Assembly (NCBI RefSeq): GCF_947507565.1 | Contig: NC_089194.1 | Location: 558,001 to 622,000 of the forward strand | DNA: 64,000 bases | Direction: 5' to 3' | From: Oscarella lobularis | Taxonomy: Eukaryota; Porifera; Homoscleromorpha; Homosclerophorida; Oscarellidae | Notes under the pieces: generated by a model | Database searches by the model: none | Told to the model about the DNA's origin: nothing | What the model saw: the letters and a program-made list of their open reading frames with translations, nothing else | Shown here: positions 26,778 to 39,382 of the stretch, piece by piece | Layout: each line of letters begins with the position of its first letter | How positions within the stretch are numbered: position 1 is the first letter of the stretch | Position numbers and translations under genes: made by a program

Positions 26778-29700
26778 ATGTTGGCGAAGTTGTGTGCTCT
26801 TTCTTTTCTTGTTACAGCAGCTATTGGGAATGTGTGGTAAGCGTCTTTGCAGCTGTCGTGCCATCTTCGAGAGCTAATTTTTCCTGTTTCCTAGTCCCCC
26901 GAGGTACGTCGTCCTTTTTCCCGAAGTTTTGCAAGTTGGAACTGAGCAGACGATAGCCGTTTCGGTCTTTGGTGAGCAAGCTCTCCCAATCAAAGTCCAA
27001 ATCGAAACGTTTGACGGCTTTGTTATAAACGGATCAAACTCCGTAATTGTTGCCAAAGGCACCAGAGAGTTCAAGCTCAGAGTAAACAAAAGAATTTTAA
27101 TAAGACAGCGTAAGACTCTTTTTCCTTCAGATTCCTTGCATGAACGTCACCGAACCGAGCGAGGGAGGGACACGTTACGCCTGTGTCAAGTTTATAACTA
27201 ATCCTTCGAATTGCCCTACAAATGAGAGACGACGCGTGGTGCTGAGCTTCAAATCAATTTCAGTTTTTGTACAGACTGACAAACCTGTCTACAGAAGAGA
27301 CGATGACGGTACAAATTGTCCTGTAAGCTGTGTTTCTAAAAGAAGGACTCTCTTTTTAGTGAGAATTTTCGTTGCTGTTGTAAAACCAGACCATACGCTT
27401 TTGGATGATGACACAGAGGTGCTGTTTAGCAAATGACTCTTAATTAAGCCTCGCAGAGCTTTATGCTGATAGATAATAAATTTCTGCTCTTTGAGGCCCC
27501 TACAATTGTTCCTAATTTAATTGCTTCTTTCCTATTTTAGGTTATTTTTGACATCAAGGTAAGTTCAATTGAAGTTTGAATGACCGTAGTATTATCAGTG
27601 CACTAACATCTAGAATCCGCAAGCCTTGACTGTTCATCGTTTTGTTCTCAAGACCGCCTCAAGTACTAAGTCCAGTGCTTTTAGTATACTTGTAGGACCT
27701 GAGGTTTTAGAGTTTCAGAAGCACTCATTCAATCTTGGACACGACCCTTTGGTTGGAAAATGGATTATTCGTACTAAATATGGCTGCAAGGTTGATTAAG
27801 TATTTCATGTGTTGGGCAGAACTAAAAGACATTATTAGAATAGCGTGATTTCAAATTTTCAATTTCAAGTTGAAGACTTTGGTATGCTATGTTATATGGA
27901 CGAATTATATTTGCCTTGACGTACTTTACTGTTAGTTTTGCCAAGATCGAGGTTGTGATTACTCCACCTAGAGTTATCAGTCCGTCGTCGGACCGCATCG
28001 ACGTCGGAGTGAAATCCATGTATTGCTCTATGTTCATATTCTAAACGAGTTCGTTTAGCATAATCTGTTCTAGAGATACCTATGGAAAACCTGTTGTAGG
28101 AAGGCTCAACGTCACTCTAGGAGTAGCTGAGAGGAACTCCCCTTTGGTTCAAACATTTAGAACAGAGCTCTTTCAAATAACGATCAACGTAAGCAGTTGG
28201 AAGACGTTTAAAATGAAAAAAAAGAGAATTTGAGTTTAGGATAAAGGAAAAAAACGGCTGACCTTTCCAAATGACGGTTACTGAGTCTTTCCGGAGGGAA
28301 AATTGCTTTACATCTCTGCTGAAGTAACCGAAAGAGCTAGCCATATCGGTCAAAGCAGTAAAGATAAATCAGCGGTTTTTACTGCCGTTCCCATCTTACT
28401 TGATTGCAGTCTGTCAAAGTCTTTCTACGCACCTCTTCTGCCTTACGAACTTAGAGTATACACTAGTTCAAGTGGTGGCACATGAACATGTCTAAGCTCT
28501 TTATAGATTCAGGCAAAATACGCTAACGGAGAATCTGCAGCTCAGAAAGACATTAAGATTGTTACGGGACACGACGGAAAGTCACTAAGAGAGCGTTCTG
28601 ATGAAAATAGAATAGCATCGTTTATGCTCCAAATTGACACGAGAGCAAGTCAACTTACTGTCAGGGTGCGCAAAAGTAAAGTATTTTTTGTAGGTAGGTA
28701 TGTTAAGTGCACTCTTAGGGTAGCGTAGGAGGTCAACTGTCAGAAGAAGTGTGTCAACTCCAAGCATATCAAACGTCATGCAGCCACTACATTGTAGTTA
28801 CGACACGAACTCCAACACCGTTTAAAAAAGGCAGTCCTGCAATTTTTGAAATTGTCAAGAGAAAATAATGCAAATGGCCAGGTATAACGAAACACATCAT
28901 TTCTTTTCTTGTGGCCATCGTTGTTTGCTTCTTATAGTTTGATATTCACGTCGTGGTAATGTCTTGTGGAAAAGTTCAAGATACTTTCAACGAAAGAAAC
29001 AGGAACGGGCCGATATTTTCGTTTCAAGTTAAAATTAACTCATATTTCTGTGAAACGTTGTGCGTCGCTGCCTACTACGTAACCGAGTGCAACGGAAAAT
29101 CTGCCGTAATTTCTGATTTCCTCTGCGCCGACGTTATTAAAGAAAGTTGTTTCAATGCTGTGCGACCACAAGCCATTTAGTTTCACCTTTTGATACGTAG
29201 TTCTTTGTAGATACGGCTTCAAAGTCATGCTAGAGATAACGTTGTTCGACCGGGACAGGGCGTGCAACTAGCACTAACTGCGGGGGCGTATTCCAGCATC
29301 GCACTCTTGGCGGTCGACGAATCACTCTACCTAGTTAACAATAAACGCGGAGTAGCAAAAGAGGTATATATGAATAATAGACTGGTCTCGCGTGTTTCAA
29401 TTTAATTAAAATTTTTCTAGTTTCATTACGACATGTCATGTGATTACCAAATAAATGGAGTAGGAGTTTTTAGTGTAGCCGGAGTAGATAGCAAAAATTC
29501 ACGTTCACGTTCTTTTTAAAAAGTCAATAGGACTGACGTCTCTCAGCAGCGGAATCATGTCACCTGTGGATCGTGACGGTAGGAAATAATAATTCTTGAT
29601 ACGTGAAAGGTCGGCGTAAAGAATTTTAATTGTTGTAGGTGAAGAATGTTCGAAATCTCGCACAAAACGAGAAACGTCGTCTCAGCAAGGTGAGTTCGCA

Positions 29701-32700
29701 GAAAATTTTCCTAATCGGTTTGTATTGTAACGCTTTTGTTATAAAGGAATAAACTTGCACGTATATTCAGGGTCCAAGGATAGGACCGGACGAGAAGACA
29801 GCAACCGTGAACTTCTTGCAAGAACCGGGGAACTCGCCGCAGCGGGACTGAATCTATTTCGTGACGACATCCGCGGATTCTGAAAGTTTCGTCCCTAAAG
29901 AAGGTAGAAGGATTGTATTCTAAAGAAAATCTATTCACTTAAGCCAATGAGAAGAGAGGCTGCGAAGAGGTCGAAATGTGGAAGAGCAAAATCCCTATTC
30001 AATATTGAAAAACGAAAATACTGATTTTTTCGACAAACGGTCTTATTTTCCTCACGTTTGGCTATACGACAATGAAATCACGACTGAGTAATTCAAGGTT
30101 TCTCCTATTTTTGCGTTTAGAAGTTGTTTTAGACGGAGCGAAGATAGATCTCTATTTCTCAACGTTCCGAGTACTATTAGTGAATGAAGCATTCAAGGAT
30201 TTTTAAAATTCTTTCGGAACAAGGATTTTGTGCTTCAGATCCAATTCGCTTAAGAGCGTTTAAGACGTTGTTTGTAGAATGTCGCCTACCCACTTCACTA
30301 CGTAGGCTGGAGCAAGCTACAGTAGCTTGTACGGTCTACAATTACGATGAACGGACAAATTCAACGGTATTTGCATGTCTAAGATGGGCTTGTTCTACGA
30401 GCTCTTGTATTACTGCAAGCTAATGAAAAATGCAGGCGTGCCTGAGACTTCTAGTAACGAGAGAAGACATATGCACAACTGCTGGATATGATGAATCAAC
30501 CGATGCCATATGCCTTTTCATTGGCGCGCAAAGCAGCAAGACGGTGCTGCTTCCAATTGTTCCGGTTAGGAAAGGAAAGTTGAAACTGAAAGTTCGCCTG
30601 ACCACTGATTTCTCAGGAGAAGATGTAGAGACATTCATATTTGTCGAGGTAGGTGTGCAACGGTTACATGCGTGTCTTTCAAAATTAATTCATTACTTCG
30701 CTCTAGCAATGGTTTACATTGATTATGAGCATTATATACTGTAGCGTGCTTAATTATTGGCACAGCTTTGCCTTGAACTTAAAGCCTTTTTTCTTTAGCC
30801 TGAAGGCACCGCTAAAGAATATTCTCTAAGTGCTGAGCTGGATCCTCAAGGTAAATTCTCAAAGCCATCGATGAAGTGATCGGCTATGCTTTTCTTAGAA
30901 ATTAATTCTGTTTCTACGAAGGATTGGTGCACGTCTATAATCGGTCCTGAAGGTAACATAAATTATTTTAAAAGATTCAAAAAGAGTTCCTTTTGGTTGT
31001 AGACTTTCGTAAGGGTTACTGCTACAGAGGCTCTTCTCACTCTTCTTTTGGCCAAAGCAAGAACTGTTCTGGAAAAATAATTGCCGAGAAGCTTTCAAAG
31101 CGAGATTGCTGTGACCAACTAATCGACAAATTTGCCGTGTCGTGGTCTGACGAAAATCACTGCGATCTCTGTCCGAAACGGCGCTATTAGCGCCAGTGCG
31201 ACGCTATTGGCAAGAAGAAACAAATCAATACTTTTTATATTCGATTGCCAGAGACCTACATTGCCGGGTCGGATAGAGCTTGGCTCTCGATCACAGGAAA
31301 TTATTTTCTTGGAAGTCTGGGCAATGCTGAGAGCTGGGATCCCAAATTGCCATGGTTAGACACTTGCCGACAGAATTTCGGTATTCATCAATCGAGGCTA
31401 TACTATAAGGTAAAAAACATATATTAGGAAAATCTCAAAATAATAAGTTTAAAAATAGGATATCACTCTCTTTTAAATTGCCAATCGCCAATGGGAGTAT
31501 TTAGAAAAGATCGACGATCGCCTGCTTCAACAATGTCCCTATACTCGATTTGATTTACTGTTTTATATTATCATTTTAGGCTAAGCGCTTTTGCACTGCA
31601 AACGTTCTGTGATGCTAGAAGCGATGTTGCAATCGATGACGCCGTCATAAAAAGCCTTGTTAATTTTCTGGCAAATAGGCAAACTCAAAGTGGTGTCTTT
31701 TTTAAGTCAGATTCCTTTTCCACGGATGTGACAGTACGTTCTGCAAATTTTCATTACATTCAAAGATCTTGTAAATATTCACAGAGTGATGGACAAGCGT
31801 ATGTATCTGCTTATATTGTAAGCGGAGCATTAGAATGCTGCCATGCGCCGAATCATCCTCTTTTTCTCCCGGTACAGAGCGTGATTGACATAACAAGGGT
31901 GTGAGTTATGTAGACATCTTTTAGAACGCTGTTACGGCCTTTTGCAAAGCAGTTCAATTTTTGGAGCTTTCGGTGGAAAGAGATCTTCTTAGAAGACGCG
32001 TTACTAAAGCCATTGCCTATGGTGCTCTTGTCAAAGCGTGCACAACGTGCCGCCTCTGTCAGTGCAGAGCTGATATGCTGACCAAAGCAAGGCATATTCT
32101 AAACGTAGTGTCAGCTTTTCGTAAGTCTATTCTTTGCCAATCAGTTTTCTTGAAATGTATATATAATAATTACCTATAAGGAGACGATGGATCAAGGTTT
32201 TGGCCGTCGGACGGAGCGTCCTCTCATGACATTGATACGAGTTCTGTTGAAACGACGGCGTATGCGTTATGCGCCTTTGTCGACGACGAAAGAATTAAAG
32301 AAGCAAGGCCCTTGGCAAAGTGGTTAAACGGTGAACAAACGGAAGTTAAAAATTCTCATCATACGCCAAATCGGGTGCGATCACTTCAAAAGGCAACGTT
32401 CAAATCTAATTTGATGCTTTTATTTCTTCGCAGCGCTAAGATGTCTTTCTAAGTTTGCTAGCAAAGTTTCGTTTGAATGCGATCTAACAGTTAGCGTAAC
32501 AGCATCAGAAAACAATTCTCTTGCTAAGGTTTTTCGAGTTAACGACTCCAATAAGGACTTGGTTCAAACATTGGAGGCAAGGCAGTTCTCTTTTACGTCT
32601 TGAGGTTTCAAAGACTATTTGAGTATTTTTTATTATTTACTCAGCTTCCTCGCAATGACATTGTCAAAGTAGAAACAACAGGGAACGGCCTTGGAATTGT

Positions 32701-34180
32701 TCAGGTGCTTTCTTAATGCGTGAGCGTTTTATCGTTTGAGTGTCGAAATTTTCTTTGAAGGTGCATGTTAAATACAACGAAGCAATAACCGGAAACGACA
32801 ATTGCAAATTTAATTTGTCGGTTTCCTCTCAATACGTTTTCGGTAGCGCAATTGCATTGAGAGTTTGTGTTCAGTAAGTTTCCGTTTCTAAATCGTTGAC
32901 ACTATGTCTCCATTTCTTCAAAGATACCTTGGTGACTTGTCCATGGACGAAGCGGTAGTGGAAGTTGAATTGCCAAGCGGTTACGCTGCTTGCAAGGAGG
33001 GCCGAGAAAATTGCGTGAAAGAGGTAGATTTTCTCTTCTTACCTACAGCCTTTTGCATAACATAACGTTCAGCTCAAAGAAACTTGGGGAAAATCTAATT
33101 ATCTTCGATCTGTTGAAATATCAGGACGAGGCGTGATATTTTACTTTGATCAGGTGAAATTCAACACCCTTTGTTTTTGGTTGTTTTCAAATACCTATTT
33201 TCTGCTATAGATTGGTTCATCGCTTGATCAACAACGTACGTGCTTCACATTTCGAGCAGATGTTGCGTACGCGGTTAGAAGTCTTACTCCTGTTAGTGCA
33301 AAGGTCTATTACAACAACCGCAAAGGTTAGTAAATAGGAGTGAAGTGAGTTCGAAAACCTTCGATCTTTTTGTATAGATCAAAGCTGCACCATTTTCTAC
33401 AATTTAAACAATGCAGAAGCTGATTTAGCCGTACTCTGCAATGAACCTGAAGCTGGTCGCGAAACGTTATGCGTCTGCTGTGCAGGTGATAGAGCGAAGG
33501 TCTTGCTAAAGGCTAGTTCAATAAAAATTTAGGCCGTTGTCCGAAACTTGAGCCTATTATGAACAGGCTCTGCAACGCATGCTTGCACCACGACTACGGT
33601 ATAATTTTTTATTTGAATGCCCCAAATCTGGATCCAATCGGGCTTTATCTTTAGTGTATCGTGTTGAAGTTCTCAGAATCGTCACTAAAGGTGAATGGCA
33701 GAAGATAATAGTCAAGCTAGTGGACGTAAGTTTTTCTAATGTCGACAATGGTTGAAAATTCTTTTGCTGCAGATATTGAAGCACGGAAAGCGTGACTTGA
33801 ATCGAGGTGCTAGAGTAGCGCTTTGGATGCGACTAGTCTGCTCTCGATCACTGACTTTTCAAATTGGAGAAAGTTATCACGTGCAGGGAGAAGACGGTGT
33901 CAAATTTGTTCTAGATCACTCATCTCACGTAGAAAAATGGCCTGAAAAGCTGTCTGCTTGTGCGAAAGCTAGATCCCAGTGCGAGCAAGTGAAGTGTGAG
34001 AAGAAAGAGAAGAAGAGGAGAAAGTTTAAGTGTGTAGTCGAATGCGAAGATGCACACCAAGACTGCAAGAGAGGAATTCGTCAATTTTCCAGGTACGTCC
34101 ATAACATGAAAAATGAAAAGGCGTCAGAATGCGAAATGCCGCTAAGCAAACTTTGCCCAAAAAATTTACTTTGGCTTTAG
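26778..34180 (+). pseudogene. Complement C3-like thioester-family gene with several in-frame breaks
   Basis: Many short exons. Signal peptide MLAKLCALSFLVTAAIGNVW at 26778, then macroglobulin domains: RYVVLFPEVLQVGTEQ (26900), VFVQTDKPVY (27272), DTYGKPVVGRLNV (28080), LLPYELRVY (28430), VRPGQGVQLALT...LLAVDESLY (29230-29330). RTKR near 29665 fits the C3 beta/alpha processing site, but no anaphylatoxin cysteine pattern follows. SYFPHVWLYDNE (30048) matches the conserved C3/A2M stretch. A TB-like cysteine segment (31010-31187) precedes the thioester domain (31220-32580: WLSAFALQTF-like, SDGQAYVSAYIV, ETTAYALCAF). CTIFYNLNN...ETLCVCC (33380) and a C345C/netrin domain (33530-34180) are specific to the C3/C4/C5 branch. 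The thioester motif GCGEQ is replaced by TCRQN (about 31360). In-frame stops sit at 30185 (where Trp is expected), 31188 and 31474, with probable frameshifts near 28862, 29865 and 30200. It may be a decayed gene, or the assembly may carry errors; a missed short intron could explain 31188. Confidence 0.7.
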
Positions 34181-34539
34181 CTGTTGCGTTGTAGTAGTTT
34201 CCATATCATGTATCATGTCTGTTCGTTTTATGGATTTTTTTACTTTTTTGGAATTTCGCTGTGATACATGTGTCCACAACAGTCTGATGGAGAGCCTGCG
34301 GCGTTAATTTCCCGAACACCAGGTGAACTACATAATTGACCACATGATCGACACTTTAGCATCTCTATCGGGCTGGAATGGCGGTAGCCTAAATGCAAGC
34401 TCTCAACTTCGAATCAGCCTCTAGAGTACTAAACCGCGCCAAAGAGACGCTGGGACGGAGTTTCTTGTGAATCAAACTGAAACCGTTGCGTTTGTAGCGC
34501 GAGTCTCTTCTGGGAAGAATTAAATACCGTTTTTCGGAC

Positions 34540-34830
34540 ATTTCTCGACTGAAAGTCAAGATTCGCTTCTCTACGATGGTATGAGAGCAATCGATATGCT
34601 GACTAATACGACTCCTTCCTTCTGCATTTATTTTATCCGGGATATTACAAGCTCTTTCTATCTCGTCCGAATCTGCTTTCATCGTGGCAATCGCTGAGTT
34701 TCGAGGCAAGCGAATGAATGCTTACTCTAATTTTCTCGCCGCTTGGACTGCGAGAGGGGGCAGCAAATGCTCCAAGAGGCGAATAACGGTCCTTTCACTG
34801 ATATCTCCCGTATCATCTACAGAGAAGATA
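34540..34830 (-). repeat. Dispersed repeat R1, diverged inverted copy
   Basis: On the minus strand the blocks 'gatacgggaga', 'attgccacgatgaaagcaga' followed by 'ttcggacgaga', and 'aatatcccggataaa' appear in the same order as in R1 copies A-C. The 106-codon open frame across 34709-34389 overlaps it and is not considered a gene. Confidence 0.5.
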
Positions 34831-34964
34831 CTCCAAGCTAAGCTCTCAGCGGACTATCAACTCGAGCACAGCATAGCAAAGATTGAATAGAATATCATAC
34901 CGAGCGCAAGGTCAGAAATTCGCGAGCAAAAGACATTTCAGATCAATTAAATGAAACGTAAATC

Positions 34965-37780
34965 TTAGCACCACGGCTGGCTGACAAGATCCACGCGCGA
35001 CTCCCCGTGCATCTTACCTTTAACCATTCTCTTCGCCGGGCACCTTCTGTAATCGTCGTCGTTTCTCTGAAGAGTTTCAAGCCTGAATAGGCATTCCCAA
35101 GCTGAAGGCCTCTTAGAATAGTTCAGATCGACCATTCCTAGACAAAGGCGCTTCATGAGAAAATGACGAACACTCGTTCCTTGAGCCATTCTCTTTGTTG
35201 CAGCTTGTTGCTCTCCCGTCATCAGTTCAATGAACATCACGCCGAGACTATACAGATGTCAGCCGTCTTAGTATTGTGCTCACCCGCATGAAGTCTTTTC
35301 GGGGCGACGTACTCAGGACTCATTGGCCCTGCAGATAGACTGGACGCGTCGGCAAAGCGAACTGCGCCTAAATCGCAAATTTTTGCTTCCATTAAAGACG
35401 TCAAGCCGACATTCGTCGATCGAATGTCTCCGTGAAGAATATCGAGACTATGGAGATAGAAGACTCCAGATGAGCAACCAACAGAAACGTCGACTTGCTC
35501 TCTAAGAGAGAGACGTCCATCAACAGCGACAATGACATCATAGAGAGATGCTTCGAGAAGCTCCGTGACTATTCTCAGTGGGACGTCGTCTTGTGTAATG
35601 GCGCCTAGCAAACATACGACGTTGGGATGATGAATTTGGCTACAGATAGAGATTTCCTGTTCCAATCGGCGCAGATAAACGTCGACTCGAAGGAAATCGT
35701 AGAATGTTTTGACCGCTACATTGCAGCCCCGCCATCGACCAATACGAACATCTAGCGTTAGATATAAGGATTTTCTTCATTAGGATTTTCTTCATTAGGT
35801 TGTAGTCCGTACTTTACCGCCATATGATCCCCCGCCAAGCTTGACGTCACCTATTTCGATGTCTGTAGAGGAAATTCGCCACGCGTCTTTGTATTTTCTC
35901 GACTTTCTTTGCTCTTCTTCCGCAACGAGTCTTGCTTCGTTGCGTTCCTGCTGTAATTGAATGCAACGTTCCGTCATCCTCTCTAAAATTAAAAATTAAC
36001 AGTTACCTCCAATTCATGCTGTACATTGGCTTAACTCTACCAAGATCAACTTCTGTTTGAGCTTTGTCGGAAGCAATTGCATTTTTCTCTTGTTCTATAG
36101 CTATTACTTTTGAGCGCGCGGCGTCTCTCTCTTCTCTTGCCGCATCAAATTGACAATGAAGTTCACCAGTGAGCTAGTTGAATACCTCAATTAGGTAGCT
36201 ACTTACAGCTTCCTCTAGTACCTGTTGGGAAGCGTGGAGATCTCTTGTAAGAATTGCATTTGACTTCCTCCCAATTTCAGCATTTTCAGGTCGAGTTTGC
36301 AGCCCACAGAAAGGCTGGTAAACAGAAAGCCATGTTCTAATTAAGGAATCTTCTCGTTATTACCGGTAATTTCACACAAGTTCCGACACGTCTAAACTCT
36401 CTCCTTCAAAGAAAGAAGCGATTTTGTTTACTCCGGTCTATTGACATAAAATGTTTTGGGGCTAACAAACTGGTACGGTATTCTATAATGAAGATTGCAC
36501 TGACTTTAAAAGAAGAAGGAACATTTTCTGCAAGAGTCCTCTTTTCACCCTATGGAATAGGTTTCACAAAGGTCTGTATTCCTTTTACTTCCCCCTTTCT
36601 TAAAGCCTGTTTCACAATGACGAGGCTGGGCGAACGTAGCGTCAGCACTCAATGCTTTTACTTTGTAAAAACGGCCTAGAGAAGCATTGTGACTTCAACA
36701 ACCCTGACTTTACGCTAGCCGACATCTGTGAACTAGGCTTTAGTTTTCTAATAAGCCTCAAATGACACACCTCTTGTTTTGTTTTAGTCACCTTGGCTCT
36801 TTTATCCGTAGACCGCCCAGCCTACAACAGCTTGTTCAAATACAACCAATGCAAAAAATACCTTGTCCACTTTCCTCTTTCTCGCGAAAAATTGTTATTA
36901 GCTTTGCCTTCAAGGTAGAGCGATTTCTAGAGTTAGCAATTTCAATGGCTCCTCTTTTGTTCTACATTAGTCAAAATTGGAGCAAATTTATATATATACT
37001 GCAAAGCAGTATCTCACTACGTCTCTTGCATAAATGTTGCATCCTTTCCCAATTAGAAAATTCATTATTTGCTCATTACCCCGGTTAATGGCTTCTAGAA
37101 ACGGCGTTCTTTCCCACTACAAAGACGTTTATACGCTTTTAATATTTGCAAACTATATCTGCACGTTATTGACAGCTTCAATGTCTGCTCCAACTGACAG
37201 CAAATATTCTGCAATCTCAATTTCATTTTTCCAACATGCATGTTGAAGGGCATTATTGTTGACATGTAATCCCAATTGAACGAGCCGTTTTACAATGGCC
37301 AAACGGCTATGACAGCTCGCATCAGTCAATGCGTCTCCAAACTACAGGAAACGAATGCGTAACCTACGTCTATTCCTCTTTGGCAGCTGTGCTTACGAGG
37401 CTTTAAGCATGGATGTCGCAACTATTCTCAATGAAAACTTCCATCAACTCTTTGTTTCCTTTTTCAAGAAATGGGGTTCTTCCACCCTATTATTCGATAT
37501 GTTAAAATATTTTTGTTATGATAGGTTATGTCTATATTAATTGCTAGTACTTTATCACGAGCTTCTAACTCTGCTCCTGCCAAAATTAAATACTTTGCCA
37601 TTTCAGCGTCACGTGCTAAATGAAGGCAATTTTTTTCCAACTGTGATGCCACGAAGAAAAATAATAATCGTATTTAGCTTCTAACTAGACGCCACTAAGA
37701 CGCTCCCACCTCATTTGTCGCTGTTTTCCACTTATCCGGATAACGTTGAACGTACAACGATACTGTTTCTTTGTCTTCCT
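34965..37780 (-). CDS. Ankyrin-repeat, coiled-coil, protein kinase gene 1 (frame broken; 5' end in the gap)
   Basis: From 5' to 3' on the minus strand: a segment ETVSLYVQRYPDKW (37760) next to the N gap, ankyrin-like repeats (37650-37030, e.g. LHLARDAEMAKYLILAGAEL), charged coiled-coil exons (36300-35900), then a tyrosine-kinase-like domain: LGGGSYGG loop (35835), VAVKTF (35710), HGDIRSTN (35430) for HRDxxxxN, CDLG for DFG (35385), and APKRL where APERL is expected. At about 35253 two extra bases break the frame at 'ADI..YSLGVMFIELMTG'; the sense frame resumes at 35240 and ends KMHGESRVDLVSQPWC at 34965. It is a close paralogue of 51278-54416. HGD and DLG keep the catalytic Asp residues, so activity is possible if the frame is intact. 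Ankyrin-kinases act in cytosolic signalling; the substrate is unknown. Confidence 0.68.
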
Positions 37781-37782
37781 TC

Positions 37783-37982
37783 NNNNNNNNNNNNNNNNNN
37801 NNNNNNNNNNNNNNNNNNNNNNNNNNNNNNNNNNNNNNNNNNNNNNNNNNNNNNNNNNNNNNNNNNNNNNNNNNNNNNNNNNNNNNNNNNNNNNNNNNNN
37901 NNNNNNNNNNNNNNNNNNNNNNNNNNNNNNNNNNNNNNNNNNNNNNNNNNNNNNNNNNNNNNNNNNNNNNNNNNNNNNNNNN
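37783..37982. other. Assembly gap (200 N)
   Basis: Exactly 200 ambiguous bases, the usual fixed-length scaffold spacer, so the true distance is unknown. It removes the first exon(s) of kinase gene 1. Confidence 0.98.
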
Positions 37983-38036
37983 TTCTAAGAATTTTAGTTT
38001 GAGTGCTCCTATATAAAGATCAAATTTTAGATTCTT

Positions 38037-38061
38037 GGTATCACACTCTGGCTGTGATACC
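38037..38061. other. Perfect hairpin
   Basis: GGTATCACA (38037-38045) and TGTGATACC (38053-38061) are exact reverse complements with a 7-bp loop. No function can be assigned. Confidence 0.5.
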
Positions 38062-39382
38062 TTCATGAAACTCGATTTTGCTAAAAATGTACTTGCTCTA
38101 CTTAGGGAAGAGCACTCCAGAGACAGATACTGTAAAAAGGCGTACTTTTACTGAATGTTTCTGACGTTGCCATTAATATCAGCACGGCAAATGAATTTGG
38201 CGTAAAGTACTGTATGCGACAGATTTTTTCAATAAAACGAAGTTTTAGGGTGACTTTTTCTTCGCACCGCTTGCTTCTGTACCAGTTTGGGTATTTTCGT
38301 TGCTATTTTTAGTTTTATTGCTACTAAAGCAAACCCGAGAAATGCATTTTGCGGCAGTAAACCGCCCAATTGCTTAGCAAAATTACTCGTTTTAAATCAT
38401 CTTTTGAAATTCGTCTCAAATACCTTACAGAAAATTCAGAGTAGTGTTTTAGAAACGGATTTGGCCTTTGCAAACGGAATAACTGGTGTCCGAAAACCGA
38501 GGTGCGATGTCGGTACGTTCGTCGATTTTTAGCAGGCGATAGACTTGACCATTTAGCTAAAGCTTTACTGCGTTCGAAAGCCCTATAATAGAGAATTCTG
38601 TGAAAAATAATTCTTGGCGAAATATTAAAATTTGAATGAGCTACGCCTACGTGTCCGAAAGCGATACCGTTGTCCGAAAGCGGAGGTTTTGACCTGCGCG
38701 CGCTAATCTTCTTATAAAATCACGAGGGTTTGGTCTATTGATTCGCGCTCAAGCACATCTTCCTGGCAGGGATTGGGCTTTAAAATGCGCCATAGGAAGC
38801 CAGAATCGGTTGGCTAGATTTGCTGTGCGAGCGTCCGAAATCGCAGAATGTCCGAAAGCCGAGGTCCTACTCTACTTGAGCTTCTTCGTGAGCAGAAAGA
38901 TATCTCAGTTGTCTTCTTCTATTGAGCAAGAACTTTTCGTCGCGGTTGAGAGAAATATCGAAGTGCTCCGAGGAAGAATTTGCCTCTAAAGACGTTTGTT
39001 TTCCTTTACCACTACTGATACTAGGAAAGTTTCCTCAGTCAAACGTGGAATACCCTAAGAAAACGTTTTCCCTGACGTCTTTGTCAGAGATGCCCCAGTT
39101 GAGCCTAGCTGCAGTTGTTCAATTTGCCAATAAATGCTTGAAAGTCCTTGAGCAGTAACATTGATGATTGAATTGAAATCGAAAATCTGCCTTCGTCTGT
39201 CTGCTTTTGTGGTACGTGCGTACTATTAGGGTCTGTTGCTTTTGTCCCCTTTGCTTGCTCATGCAGTGATTCATGATTAGTTTCAATGTTATTTTTTTCT
39301 TTTTTCTTGATGTCTGCAAATCGAAAGCTCTTCGATGTATGTGTGGCGGGCAGGTCGTTCCCTCGCGCGGCTGTGTGTGATA
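38062..39382. other. Non-coding stretch, nothing recognised
   Basis: Only short open frames without recognisable domains. The phrase 'tgtccgaaa(g)' recurs several times (38485-38855), which may reflect a diverged repeat. Probably includes sequence upstream of kinase gene 1. Confidence 0.4.

Noticed and set aside
31000-31200. Properdin gene or separate TB-domain gene inside the C3-like locus
   Set aside because: The segment joins in phase to the preceding C3-like exon (GPE-DFRKG) and is followed in the same frame by C3/A2M-like sequence, so it was kept as part of that gene.
34389-34709. 106-codon minus-strand frame
   Set aside because: Overlaps a diverged copy of dispersed repeat R1 and has no domain.
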